A stretch of 64,000 nucleotides of DNA, from contig CAWFYE010000007.1 in assembly GCA_963819975.1 (NCBI GenBank), positions 558,001 through 622,000 on the forward strand. The letters are read 5' to 3'. The notes beneath the pieces were generated by a model. It ran no database searches. It had not been told where the DNA came from and worked only from the letters and a program-made list of their open reading frames with translations. Every line of letters begins with the position of its first letter. Within the stretch, counting starts at the first letter, position 1. Origin of the DNA: Palsa-1392 sp963819975. GTDB lineage: Bacteria > Verrucomicrobiota > Verrucomicrobiia > Chthoniobacterales > UBA10450. Shown here piece by piece: positions 8,420 to 16,740 of this stretch. A program made the position numbers and the translations under genes.

Positions 8420-8811
8420 GAAGTGGCCTCGGCAAGTTCGTTAGGCATAAATCGGACGGAGCGGATGGCGCATTCCTCACCCTCGATGACGCAGGCGGCT
8501 TTTCCACAGGTCGGACATTCAAGCGTGGCAACCGGCACGCCGTGCAGGGCCCCGTCCCAATATTTCGGCGGGCCGCTGTAGGAACAATGCGGGCAGGCGA
8601 CCTGGGCAAGGACCGGCTCGATTGTCAGGCGGGAACCGGCGATCGGCATCTCGGTGATGATCGATTCGTAGCAGAACCGCAATTGTTCCTCTTCGATCTG
8701 GGTGAATTCGCCGATCGCAACCCGGACTTCGACAATCTTCTTGTCCGGATTTTTCTCCGCGAAATCGAGCAGCTTTTCGACCAGCCCGGACGCGATCGAA
8801 AACTCGTGCAT
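8416..8811 (-). CDS. hypA: hydrogenase nickel incorporation protein HypA
   Basis: A 131-residue HypA. It starts MHEFSIASGLVE, with the N-terminal Met-His(-Glu) nickel ligands, and carries a zinc site from two CxxC motifs (CPHC near residue 73 and CPTC near residue 101). It is slightly longer than the usual 113-120 residues because of a spacer between the two CxxC pairs. With HypB it inserts Ni into the large subunit. It is 10 bases after hypB and overlaps the permease by 4 bases. The C-terminal PNEL is encoded by a perfect copy of the recurrent 9-mer. Confidence 0.95.
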   Translation of the reverse strand: MHEFSIASGLVEKLLDFAEKNPDKKIVEVRVAIGEFTQIEEEQLRFCYESIITEMPIAGSRLTIEPVLAQVACPHCSYSGPPKYWDGALHGVPVATLECPTCGKAACVIEGEECAIRSVRFMPNELAEATS

Positions 8812-8821
8812 GGTCGGCGAA

Positions 8822-9514
8822 CTAAATGGCGAGCAGAGTCTGCGCGACTTCCTCCAGTCCAGTGCCTTTTTTGCAACTGGTCGGGAAAACTTTGATATCC
8901 GGTTTGAGAGCGTGCACGTCCTTGATCAACTGGTCGACGCTCACTTCCATCGCTTCGGCGAGATCGATCTTGTTGATCACAACGACCTGCGCGCCGAGGA
9001 ACATGTGGGGATGTTTTCGCACCATCCACGGGCCTTCGGTCACGCTCACGACCACGACGCGGGCCTTCGAGCCGAGCGGAAACTCGGCCGGGCAAATCAG
9101 ATTCCCGATGTTCTCGATGAAGATTATCTTGAGATCGCCGAGGTCGATTTTGCGCAGGCCCTTGCCGACAAGATTGGCGTCGAGATGACAGCCATTGATC
9201 GTCGCGATCTGCACCACCGGCACGTTCTGGCTTGAGATCGCGTCGGCGTCGTTGCTTGTGGTGGCGTCGCCGTTGAAGACTGCGACGCCGATTTTGTCCT
9301 TCAGCATTCCGACCAGCTTGGTAATCAGGGTGGTCTTGCCTGAGCCGATCGCGCCCATGAAGTCGATCGCGGTGATGCCGTTCTCATCGAGCAGGGCGCG
9401 ATTTTCCTTCGCCAGCTTGGCGTTTGCCTCGAGCAGGCTGTGCTCCAGTTCGATGTCGTAGATCTCGTCGGGTGACGCTTCGAGCGTCACCTGTGCTGTA
9501 CCTTGGTTGGCCAT
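8822..9514 (-). CDS. hypB: hydrogenase nickel incorporation GTPase HypB
   Basis: A 230-residue HypB GTPase that works with HypA in nickel insertion. Motifs are the P-loop MGAIGSGKTTL, FNGDATTSNDAD, the metal-site region TINGCHLDA, IENIGNLICPAEFPLG and the base-recognition NKIDLAEA. There is no N-terminal His-rich stretch; nickel storage may instead be served by the permease loop. The start is placed at MANQGTAQV, 2 bases downstream of the hhyL stop; a longer open frame to 9751 only reads through the antisense of hhyL. Immediate adjacency to the structural genes suggests one transcript. Confidence 0.95.
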   Translation of the reverse strand: MANQGTAQVTLEASPDEIYDIELEHSLLEANAKLAKENRALLDENGITAIDFMGAIGSGKTTLITKLVGMLKDKIGVAVFNGDATTSNDADAISSQNVPVVQIATINGCHLDANLVGKGLRKIDLGDLKIIFIENIGNLICPAEFPLGSKARVVVVSVTEGPWMVRKHPHMFLGAQVVVINKIDLAEAMEVSVDQLIKDVHALKPDIKVFPTSCKKGTGLEEVAQTLLAI

Positions 9515-9516
9515 GG

Positions 9517-11322
9517 TTAGTGTGCCAATCCTGCCAATGCGGTTGGAGTATGCATCTGCTTCAGCAGCTTGCCGCCGCCGAGATACATGTGCACTCCGCA
9601 CGGGAGACAAGGATCGAAGCTGCGCACGGCGCGCATGATATCGATTCCCTTGAATTCGTCCGGACCGTTCTCCTCGAAGATCGGGGTGTTTTGGACCGCG
9701 TCTTCGTAGGGTCCAGGCGTGCCATAGATGTCGCGCGGGTTGGCGTTCCACGGCGTCGGCGGATACGGATGATAATTCGCGATCTTGCCGTTGCGTATGA
9801 CGAGGTGATGCGAGAGCACGCCGCGCACCGCTTCATGGAATCCGCAGCCGATCGCTTCATCCGGAACTTTGAACGGAGTGAAGGTCGCGGTCCGGCCGGC
9901 GTGGACTTCCGCCATGGCTTTCTCGAGGAAGTGGAGCGCGCAGCAGGCGGCGTAGACCTGGAAGTAGGTGCGGGCGCGGTCCCGTTCGATAGCATTGCTC
10001 CATTTCGGGACTTTCCATTCGAACTCCACTTCGCCTTTGAGGGCCGTTTTCGGGAGCCGCATTTTCACACTGTGACCAGTGGATTCGACGTAGCCGATGT
10101 TGACCAGCTTGGCCAGCGCGGTTGCCCAGAGGCGGGCGATCGGGCCGCCGCCGGTATCCATCGCCAAGTGATCGCCGGTCCGTTTGTCGAGCCAACGCGG
10201 TGACATGACCCAGGTATAATTCCCGCCGAAATCGCGCCGTTGCGGTTTCGGAATGGTGGTCTGGTTCCACGGATGTTTCTTGTCGACCGGGTTACCGAGC
10301 GGATCGTTCTTCACAAAAGTCTCGGAGTTATCCCAATCGTCGTAGTAGGACGAACCGAGCAGGATGCGGATGCCGAGGTTGATGTCGACGAGGTTGGTCG
10401 TGACCAGCTCGCCGTCGATCACCATGCCGGGCGTAACGAACATGGCATTACCCCACTGCTCCATCGTCTTGTAGTTGTAATCGCAGACGTCCGGATCCTG
10501 GAACGAGCCCCAGCAGGCGAGCAGGATGCGCCGGCGCCCGACTTCTTCGTAGCCAGGCAGCGCCTCGTAGAAGAAATCGAAGAGATCGTCGTGCAGCGGC
10601 AGGCACCTTTTCATGAACTCGATGTAGCGCATCAGCCTCACGGTGTAGTCGGTGAAGATCTGGATCGAAGGCACCGTGCCGACGCCGCCTGGATAGAGCG
10701 TGGACGGATGAACGTGGCGTCCTTCCATCAGGCAGAACATCTCGCGGGTGTAGCGGCTGACATGCAGCGTCTCGCGATAGAACTCGCCGGAGAATGGATT
10801 CAACGCCGTCATGATGTCGGCGATCGTCTTGTAACCGTGATCGGCGGAGTGAGGAGCGGGCGTATTCTGCGCCTTTTGCCAGACACTTGGGTTGGTCTCC
10901 TTCACCATCATCTCGCAGAAGTCGACGCCGACCAGGTTATCCTGAAAGATGTTGTGATCGAACATGTACTCGGCCGCTTCGCCGAGGTTTACGATCCACT
11001 CTGCGAGGGCGGGCGGTTTGACGCCGTAGGCCATGTTCTGCGCGTAGACCGAACAGGTGGCATGGTTATCTCCGCAGATGCCGCAGATCCGGCTGGTGAT
11101 GAAGTGCGCATCACGCGGATCCTTGTTCTGCATAAAGATGCTGTAGCCGCGGAAGATCGAGGAAGTGCTGTAGCACTCGACGACTTTCTTTGAGTCGAAG
11201 TCGATCTTGGTATAGATGCCGAGGCTGCCGACGATGCGGGTGATCGGGTCCCACGACATCTCGACGATGTTCCCAGATGGCGCGGAGGTCTTGGTGGCTG
11301 GTGCGGTTAGGATGTCAGGCAT
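9517..11322 (-). CDS. hhyL: group 1h (actinobacterial-type) [NiFe] hydrogenase large subunit
   Basis: A 601-residue large subunit holding the NiFe site. The N-terminal L1 motif is RICGICGDNHATCS and the C-terminal L2 motif is DPCLPCGVH, together giving the four nickel-binding cysteines. The 23 residues after the final His (MYLGGGKLLKQMHTP and on) are the extension normally removed by the protease encoded at 12687-13214. The overall sequence reads as the group 1h (old group 5) high-affinity type that oxidises atmospheric H2 in soil bacteria. That assignment rests on resemblance to remembered HhyL/HhyS sequences. No Tat signal or membrane anchor is present. Confidence 0.95.
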   Translation of the reverse strand: MPDILTAPATKTSAPSGNIVEMSWDPITRIVGSLGIYTKIDFDSKKVVECYSTSSIFRGYSIFMQNKDPRDAHFITSRICGICGDNHATCSVYAQNMAYGVKPPALAEWIVNLGEAAEYMFDHNIFQDNLVGVDFCEMMVKETNPSVWQKAQNTPAPHSADHGYKTIADIMTALNPFSGEFYRETLHVSRYTREMFCLMEGRHVHPSTLYPGGVGTVPSIQIFTDYTVRLMRYIEFMKRCLPLHDDLFDFFYEALPGYEEVGRRRILLACWGSFQDPDVCDYNYKTMEQWGNAMFVTPGMVIDGELVTTNLVDINLGIRILLGSSYYDDWDNSETFVKNDPLGNPVDKKHPWNQTTIPKPQRRDFGGNYTWVMSPRWLDKRTGDHLAMDTGGGPIARLWATALAKLVNIGYVESTGHSVKMRLPKTALKGEVEFEWKVPKWSNAIERDRARTYFQVYAACCALHFLEKAMAEVHAGRTATFTPFKVPDEAIGCGFHEAVRGVLSHHLVIRNGKIANYHPYPPTPWNANPRDIYGTPGPYEDAVQNTPIFEENGPDEFKGIDIMRAVRSFDPCLPCGVHMYLGGGKLLKQMHTPTALAGLAH

Positions 11323-11362
11323 GTTAGTGTTCCAGTTGAGTTAGTAATTTCGAAGATCCCAT

Positions 11363-12427
11363 TTAATTGCGCGCGTAGTTTCTTGGCTCGTAACCCGTCG
11401 TGAGTTCGGCGCGCGGATGACGCCATTTCGGTTCCTTGTTCACCGCCGTGTTGGTGAGGCCGCGCAATTTGCGGAGCACGCCGCCCCACATCCCGACCAT
11501 CTTGGTCGAGAGGGCAGAACCGGGAGGCGCATCCATGAAGGGCATGAATTTGTCGGGGAAGCCCGGCATGGTGCAGCCGATGCAGATGCCACCGACGTTA
11601 GGGCAGCCGCCAATCCCGGCCATCCAGCCGCGCTTCGTTACATTGCAGTTCACAACCGGACCCCAGCAACCGATTTTCACGAGGCATTTCGGTGAGCCGT
11701 ATTCGTGGGCGAAATCGCCCTGCTCATAGTAACCGGCGCGGTCGCAGCCTTCGTGGACGGTTTTACCGAAGAGCCAGGTCGGCCGCAGTTGTTCGTCGAG
11801 AGGAATAAGCGGGGCGAGACCTGCCACCTGATAAAGGAGATAGAGCAGCGTCTCCATCATGTTGTCCGGCTGAACCGGGCAACCCGGGACGTTGACGATC
11901 GGGAGACCAGCTTTGGAACGCCAGCCCCAGCCGAGGTAGTCAGCCAGACCCATCGCACCGGTTGGATTGCCTTCCATCGCGTGAATGCCCCCGTAGGTGG
12001 CGCAGGTGCCGCAGGCGACGATCCCGAGGGCTTTGGGAGCGAGCCGATCGATCCACTCGTTAGTCGTGATCGGCTGGCCCGTATCCGGGTCGGTTCCCAT
12101 GGCGGCCCAGTAACCCTCCTTCTTTATTTTCTCGTTCGGGACGGAGCCTTCCATCACCAGGACGAACGGGTCGAGCTTGCCTTCCGCAGCGTCGAACCAG
12201 TGTTTCATGAATTCATCGCCCACTTCGTAGGCAATGACCGGGTTGTGCACGTGCACTTTCGGTAAGCCAGGGATATTTCCCATGACCAAGTCCTCGATGC
12301 TCGGCTGGGTCGCAGCGGTAATGGAAACAGAATCGCCGTCACAACCTAATCCCGTCGTCATCCAGATAACGTGGATGTCTTTCACTGCCGACTCCCGATG
12401 CTTGAAGGGTGCGTTTGCTGTTACCAT
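11363..12427 (-). CDS. hhyS: group 1h [NiFe] hydrogenase small subunit
   Basis: A 354-residue small subunit with the iron-sulfur relay. It starts without a Tat signal (MVTANAPFKHRESAV), as is usual for group 1h. Cluster ligands are in GLGCDGDS, CGTCATYGG, GCPVQPDN, HEGCDRAGYYEQGDF, KIGCWGPVVNCN and GGCPNVGGICIGCTMPGFPD. The Asp after the first Cys (CDGD) corresponds to the region where Asp ligates the proximal cluster in the actinobacterial-type enzyme, a feature linked to oxygen tolerance. An AGGAGT site 8 bases before the ATG supports the start. hhyL follows after 40 bases. Confidence 0.96.
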   Translation of the reverse strand: MVTANAPFKHRESAVKDIHVIWMTTGLGCDGDSVSITAATQPSIEDLVMGNIPGLPKVHVHNPVIAYEVGDEFMKHWFDAAEGKLDPFVLVMEGSVPNEKIKKEGYWAAMGTDPDTGQPITTNEWIDRLAPKALGIVACGTCATYGGIHAMEGNPTGAMGLADYLGWGWRSKAGLPIVNVPGCPVQPDNMMETLLYLLYQVAGLAPLIPLDEQLRPTWLFGKTVHEGCDRAGYYEQGDFAHEYGSPKCLVKIGCWGPVVNCNVTKRGWMAGIGGCPNVGGICIGCTMPGFPDKFMPFMDAPPGSALSTKMVGMWGGVLRKLRGLTNTAVNKEPKWRHPRAELTTGYEPRNYARN

Positions 12428-12435
12428 AGGTTTTT

Positions 12436-12441
12436 ACTCCT
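12436..12441 (-). promoter_or_regulatory. ribosome-binding site of hhyS
   Basis: AGGAGT on the minus strand, 8 bases upstream of the hhyS ATG. It is one of the clearest Shine-Dalgarno sites in the locus, consistent with strong translation of the structural subunit. Confidence 0.75.
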
Positions 12442-12543
12442 GGCCCGACGCATCTCAGGCAGGTCCCGAAGCCGCGCCGTTATTATTGGTTCGACTGACT
12501 ACATACCGATTATCGCGATCAAAATTTAGAAAACGGAACCCGT

Positions 12544-12663
12544 TTACATGCTGCGCAACCGACGGTAGCGCCGCATCTCCGGAATCATGGAAAGGAAGGA
12601 AATGACGGCGACGAGGACGATTCCGCCTAACAATGCCAGCCAACAAATTTCTGCTGTGTTCAT
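12544..12663 (-). CDS. 39-aa single-span membrane protein of the hydrogenase locus (DUF6893-like)
   Basis: A 39-codon open frame that is easily missed. It starts MNTAEICWLALL, has one hydrophobic helix over residues 6-25, and ends with a basic tail PEMRRYRRLRSM. Tails of the type PxxRRYxRxRSM are, from memory, the hallmark of the tiny DUF6893 proteins encoded beside group 1h hydrogenases. It begins 24 bases after the protease stop and ends 116 bases before hhyS, on the same strand. A single N-terminal span with a positive cytoplasmic tail would suit a membrane tether or electron-transfer adaptor for the otherwise soluble enzyme; that role is inference. It contains one near-copy of the recurrent 9-mer. 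Confidence 0.72.
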   Translation of the reverse strand: MNTAEICWLALLGGIVLVAVISFLSMIPEMRRYRRLRSM

Positions 12664-12686
12664 GTCTTGTTCTTTCATTCGTTTAT

Positions 12687-13214
12687 TCAAGAAATCGTTT
12701 CCGGCTGGCGGATTGTTTGTGGAGCAGTTTCCGGCTCCCGGAGAAGATCACGAATCAGCGCTTCAATCATCTCAATTGCCGGCCCGAGGGTGTCTTGCAC
12801 CTTTTCGCTAAGACCCATCGCGCCCTCTTCACTCTCGAGCATGGCCGGTTCGCAGCCCACCACGCGTAACCATCCCGCATTACCGCCCAATGAGCGGACC
12901 AGTTGCAGAACGCGAACCGGATTCATGCTATGAGCATTAACGGCCTCCTCCGGGAGTTCGTCCAGTTTTTTTAGATCAGGCTCGATCAAACAGAGCGTCC
13001 CCGGCGCCGCGCCTTGCGGGGTGGCATCGACCAGGATAACGGCGTCGTAGTCATCCATGATCGCATAAGCCAAATCATAACTCCTAATACCGAAATCAGT
13101 TACGCGGACTCCCTCCGGCAGCGGACGGCGCGCCAACTGGCTCGCTACTTCACAGCCAAAGGCGTCGTCGCCGAAGAAAATATTTCCGATTCCAGCCACT
13201 AGGATTTTTTTCAC
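12687..13214 (-). CDS. hydrogenase maturation endopeptidase (HyaD/HupD family)
   Basis: A 175-residue protease of the HyaD/HupD/HycI family that removes the C-terminal peptide of the large subunit after Ni insertion. Motifs are GIGNIFFGDDAFGCEVA (first acidic Ni-sensing residue), ILVDATPQG (second acidic residue) and AHSMNP (the His). It follows the 448-residue gene with a 4-base overlap and precedes the 39-residue membrane protein. The C terminus has an extra Pro/Thr-rich tail of about 15 residues (REPETAPQTIRQPETIS). Confidence 0.92.
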   Translation of the reverse strand: MKKILVAGIGNIFFGDDAFGCEVASQLARRPLPEGVRVTDFGIRSYDLAYAIMDDYDAVILVDATPQGAAPGTLCLIEPDLKKLDELPEEAVNAHSMNPVRVLQLVRSLGGNAGWLRVVGCEPAMLESEEGAMGLSEKVQDTLGPAIEMIEALIRDLLREPETAPQTIRQPETIS

Positions 13215-14557
13215 GCGTCCTCTTTCACCGGTTCCACTTCGTCCGTTCCGTAGAAAAATCGGTGCCCAGGCTGGCGCATCATTCCGAGATCACGGCCAGG
13301 ATCTTCATCGAGCACCAAGGCCAGTTGGACGCCGCCTTCCAGGTCTTGTTCGACGGCTTCGATCACAGCGATTTTCCCATCGAGCGCCATGTCAAAAACA
13401 TCGGCCCGCTTCTTCGGACGAATCCGAACGCGATCGCCCGCTCTCACCTGCACGTCGCCAACCGTGGCGCTCTCCAGTGGATTGCTCGGGTTAAAAAAAT
13501 CTTCGTTCGATGAACGCACACTGCGCATCACGCCGTGCATTTTGAGGAGGTGATCGCTCGACATGTTTTCGGTGCGCTCGAGAATTCGTCGCGCCTGTTC
13601 ATCGACTTGACGCATCTCAATCTTCTCCGCATCGCTCATTGCCATCACGCGCAGCGTCAGAATCTCGTCGATCTCCAGCCCGTCGAACAAATCGCCCGGG
13701 CTCTCCGGCGCGATCTGCGGGTAATCATAAAGAATGATGGGAGACGAGAGCATCGCGTCGCGTTCGTTTTTGCTTTGCTCGCCAACCAGCACCGGCCAGG
13801 CGCCGATGTTTTTGCAGGCCGCGGTCGCTTCCGCGTAGGCGGGCGGCGAATCGGTCAGGGAAAGCCACTCGCCACCCTGCGCATGCAAAATGGTATGGGT
13901 GGAAGTAAAGGTGCGCATGATGATCGCGCTTTGATTTTCCAACTCGTTAGGCGGAACCGGCGACAGATTCGAAATCCGCACTCTGATTTTGAAAACCGTG
14001 TCGTCGATTGGTTCGGCGGCGACTTCGATCGAGCCCCGGACTGCGTCCTGCCGGCGGACGAGAACCGCGTTGATCTTGCCACCATCACCGCGAATCGGTT
14101 CGACCGCGCGCGAGGAGGGAAATTTGAATTCATGCGTCGTCTGGGACGCTTCGCGCAATGGAAAAGAAGGCACCTCGACCTTCTGTTCGACCACTTCCTG
14201 CCAGGTTTGGTAAAGTTGCTCGCCGACCGCGAAATCCGGCACCACTTCAAAATCCGGTCCGCCTTCCGCGGGCATTTCGTCGAGCGGCGCCTTTAGCATC
14301 CCGACTTCGCGCGCCATCGGGTGCAGAAAGCGGACACTAACCGCGACGACCACATCTTTCGACTCGTTGCGGACCAAACATTCGGTCTGCATCGTGCAGG
14401 GCTCGGCGCCGTGTTGTGCGATGCTGTAATCCTCCGGGTAAACGCGACCGAAGGTGAAGCGCTCGCGGTTTTTCTTCGAAGAGGCCCGATAGGGATAAAG
14501 AATGTAGCCCTCATAGAGAACTGCGTTCACCACCTTCTCGACGAGTGCGCTGTTCAT
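13211..14557 (-). CDS. conserved hydrogenase-locus protein, 448 aa, function unknown
   Basis: A 448-residue soluble protein with no cofactor motif that I recognise. It begins LVEKVVNAVLYEGYILYPYRASSKKNRERFTFG and is predicted mostly beta with an alpha region around 290-340 (DAEKIEMRQVDEQARRILE). It has one notable conserved-looking Cys in PCTMQTECLV near residue 55. A C-terminal segment VQVRAGDRVRIRPKKRADVF looks like a small SH3-like barrel. It overlaps both the DUF6084-like gene and the protease by 4 bases, so it belongs to the hydrogenase operon. I recall similar proteins in group 1h loci, but their role (assembly or scaffold) is unknown. Confidence 0.85.
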   Translation of the reverse strand: MNSALVEKVVNAVLYEGYILYPYRASSKKNRERFTFGRVYPEDYSIAQHGAEPCTMQTECLVRNESKDVVVAVSVRFLHPMAREVGMLKAPLDEMPAEGGPDFEVVPDFAVGEQLYQTWQEVVEQKVEVPSFPLREASQTTHEFKFPSSRAVEPIRGDGGKINAVLVRRQDAVRGSIEVAAEPIDDTVFKIRVRISNLSPVPPNELENQSAIIMRTFTSTHTILHAQGGEWLSLTDSPPAYAEATAACKNIGAWPVLVGEQSKNERDAMLSSPIILYDYPQIAPESPGDLFDGLEIDEILTLRVMAMSDAEKIEMRQVDEQARRILERTENMSSDHLLKMHGVMRSVRSSNEDFFNPSNPLESATVGDVQVRAGDRVRIRPKKRADVFDMALDGKIAVIEAVEQDLEGGVQLALVLDEDPGRDLGMMRQPGHRFFYGTDEVEPVKEDA

Positions 14558-15240
14558 GGCTGCAGGGCGGGCTCGTCGGCGTGATTACTGTTGCCGTTTT
14601 CAGATTCGTTAGGTGCGGGCAATAGCCTGGCGATCGTCTTGTCCCAGTCCGCCAATCCTTCGCGTCGCCGGAAGGCATAAAGCCGCTCGAATAAATCGCG
14701 ACCAAGCGAGAGCCAGGCGGTGTTCGGATAATGCTGATCCATCATCGCTTTCCAGACCTCGATCGGCAGGCGGTAGGTGCACTCTTTATCCCATGAAACC
14801 CGCTGGATTTGCAGGCGGCCATCTTCGCCCTCGTAAAAAATCGTGCCGCTGAAAAGAAAGAGGAGCGGGACCTCGCCGCCTTCGAGCGCGTAGAAATATT
14901 TCGTCGCCGAGACGTTCAAATCAAAGGTGCACGGCACCGCCAAATTCTCCTCTGTCCGCTCGGCGAATGATCGCACATTGACGCTCGCGTGAGTCCACAA
15001 GCGCGCCCGCAGCGTTTGCCCCCAGCGATCCGGCGTCCCAAAAAGTTCGCCCAGCTTTTCCTTCTCCTCCGGTTCGTAGGAACGCAGCGTGGGATGAATC
15101 TGGATCTGCGCCTGGAGCATGACGCTTTGGACCGTCTGCTCGGGCGACTGATTTGTAATCTCGAGTTTGAAGTGGAGCAGCGGCACGATGCCGTAATTGG
15201 CTGCTTCCGCCCCGAGAATTTTGAAATCGAGATCAGGCAT
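14554..15240 (-). CDS. hydrogenase-locus protein, DUF6084-like
   Basis: A 228-residue protein, probably beta-rich, resembling the DUF6084 family found beside group 1h hydrogenases (family name from memory). Typical segments are FKILGAEAANYGIVPLLHFKLEI, IQIHPTLRSYEPEEKEKLGELFG and a C-terminal WKAMMDQHYPNTAWLSLGRD followed by FERLYAFRRREGLADWD. It has no signal peptide or metal site. It overlaps its neighbours on both sides (1 base with the DUF5947-like gene and 4 bases with the 448-residue gene). Its molecular role is not known. Confidence 0.82.
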   Translation of the reverse strand: MPDLDFKILGAEAANYGIVPLLHFKLEITNQSPEQTVQSVMLQAQIQIHPTLRSYEPEEKEKLGELFGTPDRWGQTLRARLWTHASVNVRSFAERTEENLAVPCTFDLNVSATKYFYALEGGEVPLLFLFSGTIFYEGEDGRLQIQRVSWDKECTYRLPIEVWKAMMDQHYPNTAWLSLGRDLFERLYAFRRREGLADWDKTIARLLPAPNESENGNSNHADEPALQP

Positions 15241-15860
15241 CAGCGCCCTTTCAACCGGTCAAAAAATCCGTTGATCGCCGTCCACACTTCCTCCCCGCCG
15301 GAGAAACCGCGCCAATGGACGCGGATCAGCCCGACCAGCTCAAAGCAGACATCGATCGGGGCGATGAAATATTCCCGCGCCTCGTGGGTGCGATTGACGA
15401 GCAGCGTTTCGACATCCGGCTGCAACTTGCTCAGAACAGGATTGGCCGCGAGCAGCGCTTCCCAGGCGGTCAATGGCAGGAGCGATTCCGTCGCGCCCGC
15501 CGGGCTCGGATAATAAGCCGCCATCTTTTTGTGAGGCGTGTCGTAGAAAAAGAAAGCGAGACTAATCGGCAGCGAAAGTCCTTCCCATTCCATCTCGGTC
15601 ATCTGGAAATCCGGCAGCGGCCGCGCATCGCGCGGGATGAGCTTGAATTTTCCCTCGAGCACATTTTCAAAACGCAGCGCGCACGGATCGCACGAGCAAA
15701 CGATCCGCCTGGTCGCCATCTCGAGAAGGTGCCGATGCGTTGGCGCGAGACGGATGCTGCAAAGTTCGCAGTGCTCCACCTCCCGCGCGGCGGCATTCGG
15801 ATTGGCGCTTTTCGGCGCGCCGGCAAAACGGCGCAATGTTGCAAATGAGGTTGTTCTCAC
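15240..15860 (-). CDS. hydrogenase-locus zinc-ribbon-like protein, DUF5947-like
   Basis: A 206-residue protein with two CxxC-type pairs near the N terminus: HCELCSIRLAPTHRHLL (about 30-46) and CSCDPCALRFENV (about 55-67). These look like a zinc ribbon or an iron-sulfur site. The layout matches DUF5947 (name from memory), another companion of group 1h hydrogenases. A later segment contains YYPSPAGATESLLPLTAWEAL. Placement directly upstream of the DUF6084-like gene with a 1-base junction supports joint function. Whether it binds Zn or Fe-S cannot be told from sequence. Confidence 0.82.
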   Translation of the reverse strand: MRTTSFATLRRFAGAPKSANPNAAAREVEHCELCSIRLAPTHRHLLEMATRRIVCSCDPCALRFENVLEGKFKLIPRDARPLPDFQMTEMEWEGLSLPISLAFFFYDTPHKKMAAYYPSPAGATESLLPLTAWEALLAANPVLSKLQPDVETLLVNRTHEAREYFIAPIDVCFELVGLIRVHWRGFSGGEEVWTAINGFFDRLKGR

Positions 15861-15946
15861 TCGGTCAAAAGAACGACGGAGCGCCCGGCCCTTTAGACGG
15901 CAGGGGCGTGGACGTCGCGCTCTGCTTCGTGCTAATCTTCCGCGTC

Positions 15947-16135
15947 TTAGGACGGTTGCAGGTTCGGCATATCGGGATGAATCGGCGCCCGGGCTTCCGG
16001 GTTAATGCCGGTCGCGTCACGCGCCGTGGTGTAGCTCTTCCCGCCTTCGCCGCGTCCCGCTTCCTTGTTGTCGAGAGCGAGCTCTTCGCCTTTCACGGTC
16101 CCGGGGATGTGCACTGGTTGTGGTGGTTTGTTCAT
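15947..16135 (-). CDS. 62-aa hydrogenase-locus protein
   Basis: A small, polar, probably disordered protein of 62 residues starting MNKPPQPVHIPGTVKGEE, with ARDATGINPEARAPIHPDMP near the C terminus. Its ATG overlaps the TGA of the NifU-like gene and has a good AGGAGA site at 16142-16147. This start is therefore preferred over the longer open frame to 16186. It is co-oriented with the hydrogenase operon and 86 bases upstream of the DUF5947-like gene. I have a vague memory of similar small proteins in other group 1h loci; no function is known. Confidence 0.72.
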   Translation of the reverse strand: MNKPPQPVHIPGTVKGEELALDNKEAGRGEGGKSYTTARDATGINPEARAPIHPDMPNLQPS

Positions 16136-16740
16136 ATCTTTTCTCCTGTTACCGCGGTTTGCCCGTTGCCATTCGGGAGCGGGCAATCAGTAAATTTTGG
16201 GACGGGAGCGGCGCCATTGCTCGCGCCGGCCGGTTTTTCTTCCGGGAGCCCCTCCACGTCGAGCCCGGTCAAATCGGGAGCCGCGGCATAAAGAGCCTCC
16301 TCAATCGAAAAACGCAGGGTGAGCCGGGAGGAGGGACATTCATGACAATTGCCTTGCAGCTTTATCTGCACCCGACCATCCGGCGTCACACCGAGCAGAT
16401 CGACACTGCCGCCGTGGAGACCGAGTCGTGGTTTCACTTCCTCGAGCGCATTGCGGACCCGGGTCTCGAGGTCGAGCGGGTGAAGCCCATGCAACAAGAG
16501 CAGACCAGAGACGAGTTGATCACGACCCAGCTCATCAATCACGGTCGAGCCCCCGATGCCAGAGTCGTAGACGACGTTCAGGACTCGTTCGAGACCGGTG
16601 CCATGGAGTTCGAGCAGAGCCTGGATCAGTTCCCGAACCTGTTTGCGCACGCCTTCGTCGGGCGTGCTTTCCAGCGCCGCAATTAATTCCTCCACGCGGC
16701 CAAGCCGTTTTTGGAACTCCTGGGTGCTGGCATTTTCCAT
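16132..16740 (-). CDS. NifU C-terminal-domain-like Fe-S scaffold protein of the hydrogenase locus
   Basis: A 202-residue protein. Residues 1-90 are helical (VEELIAALESTPDEGVRKQV). Residues about 88-160 match the NifU C-terminal domain: NALEEVKPRLGLHGGSVDLLGV, then KLQGNCHECPSSRLTLR, where CxxC is the cluster-binding pair of Nfu proteins. The C-terminal tail is Pro/Gly-rich. It is the first gene of the 17-gene hydrogenase set on this strand, so the promoter should lie in 16741-16954. A role in cluster delivery to HhyS is plausible by family and position. Confidence 0.85.
   Translation of the reverse strand: MENASTQEFQKRLGRVEELIAALESTPDEGVRKQVRELIQALLELHGTGLERVLNVVYDSGIGGSTVIDELGRDQLVSGLLLLHGLHPLDLETRVRNALEEVKPRLGLHGGSVDLLGVTPDGRVQIKLQGNCHECPSSRLTLRFSIEEALYAAAPDLTGLDVEGLPEEKPAGASNGAAPVPKFTDCPLPNGNGQTAVTGEKI
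16142..16147 (-). promoter_or_regulatory. ribosome-binding site of the 62-aa protein
   Basis: AGGAGA on the minus strand, 6 bases before the ATG at 16135 and inside the 3' end of the NifU-like gene. It decides the start of the small protein and supports its being real. Confidence 0.65.

Noticed and set aside
9424..11193. Long plus-strand open frames opposite hypB and hhyL (for example 9424-10203 and 10240-11193)
   Set aside because: Shadows created by GC-rich third positions of the hydrogenase genes; no motifs.
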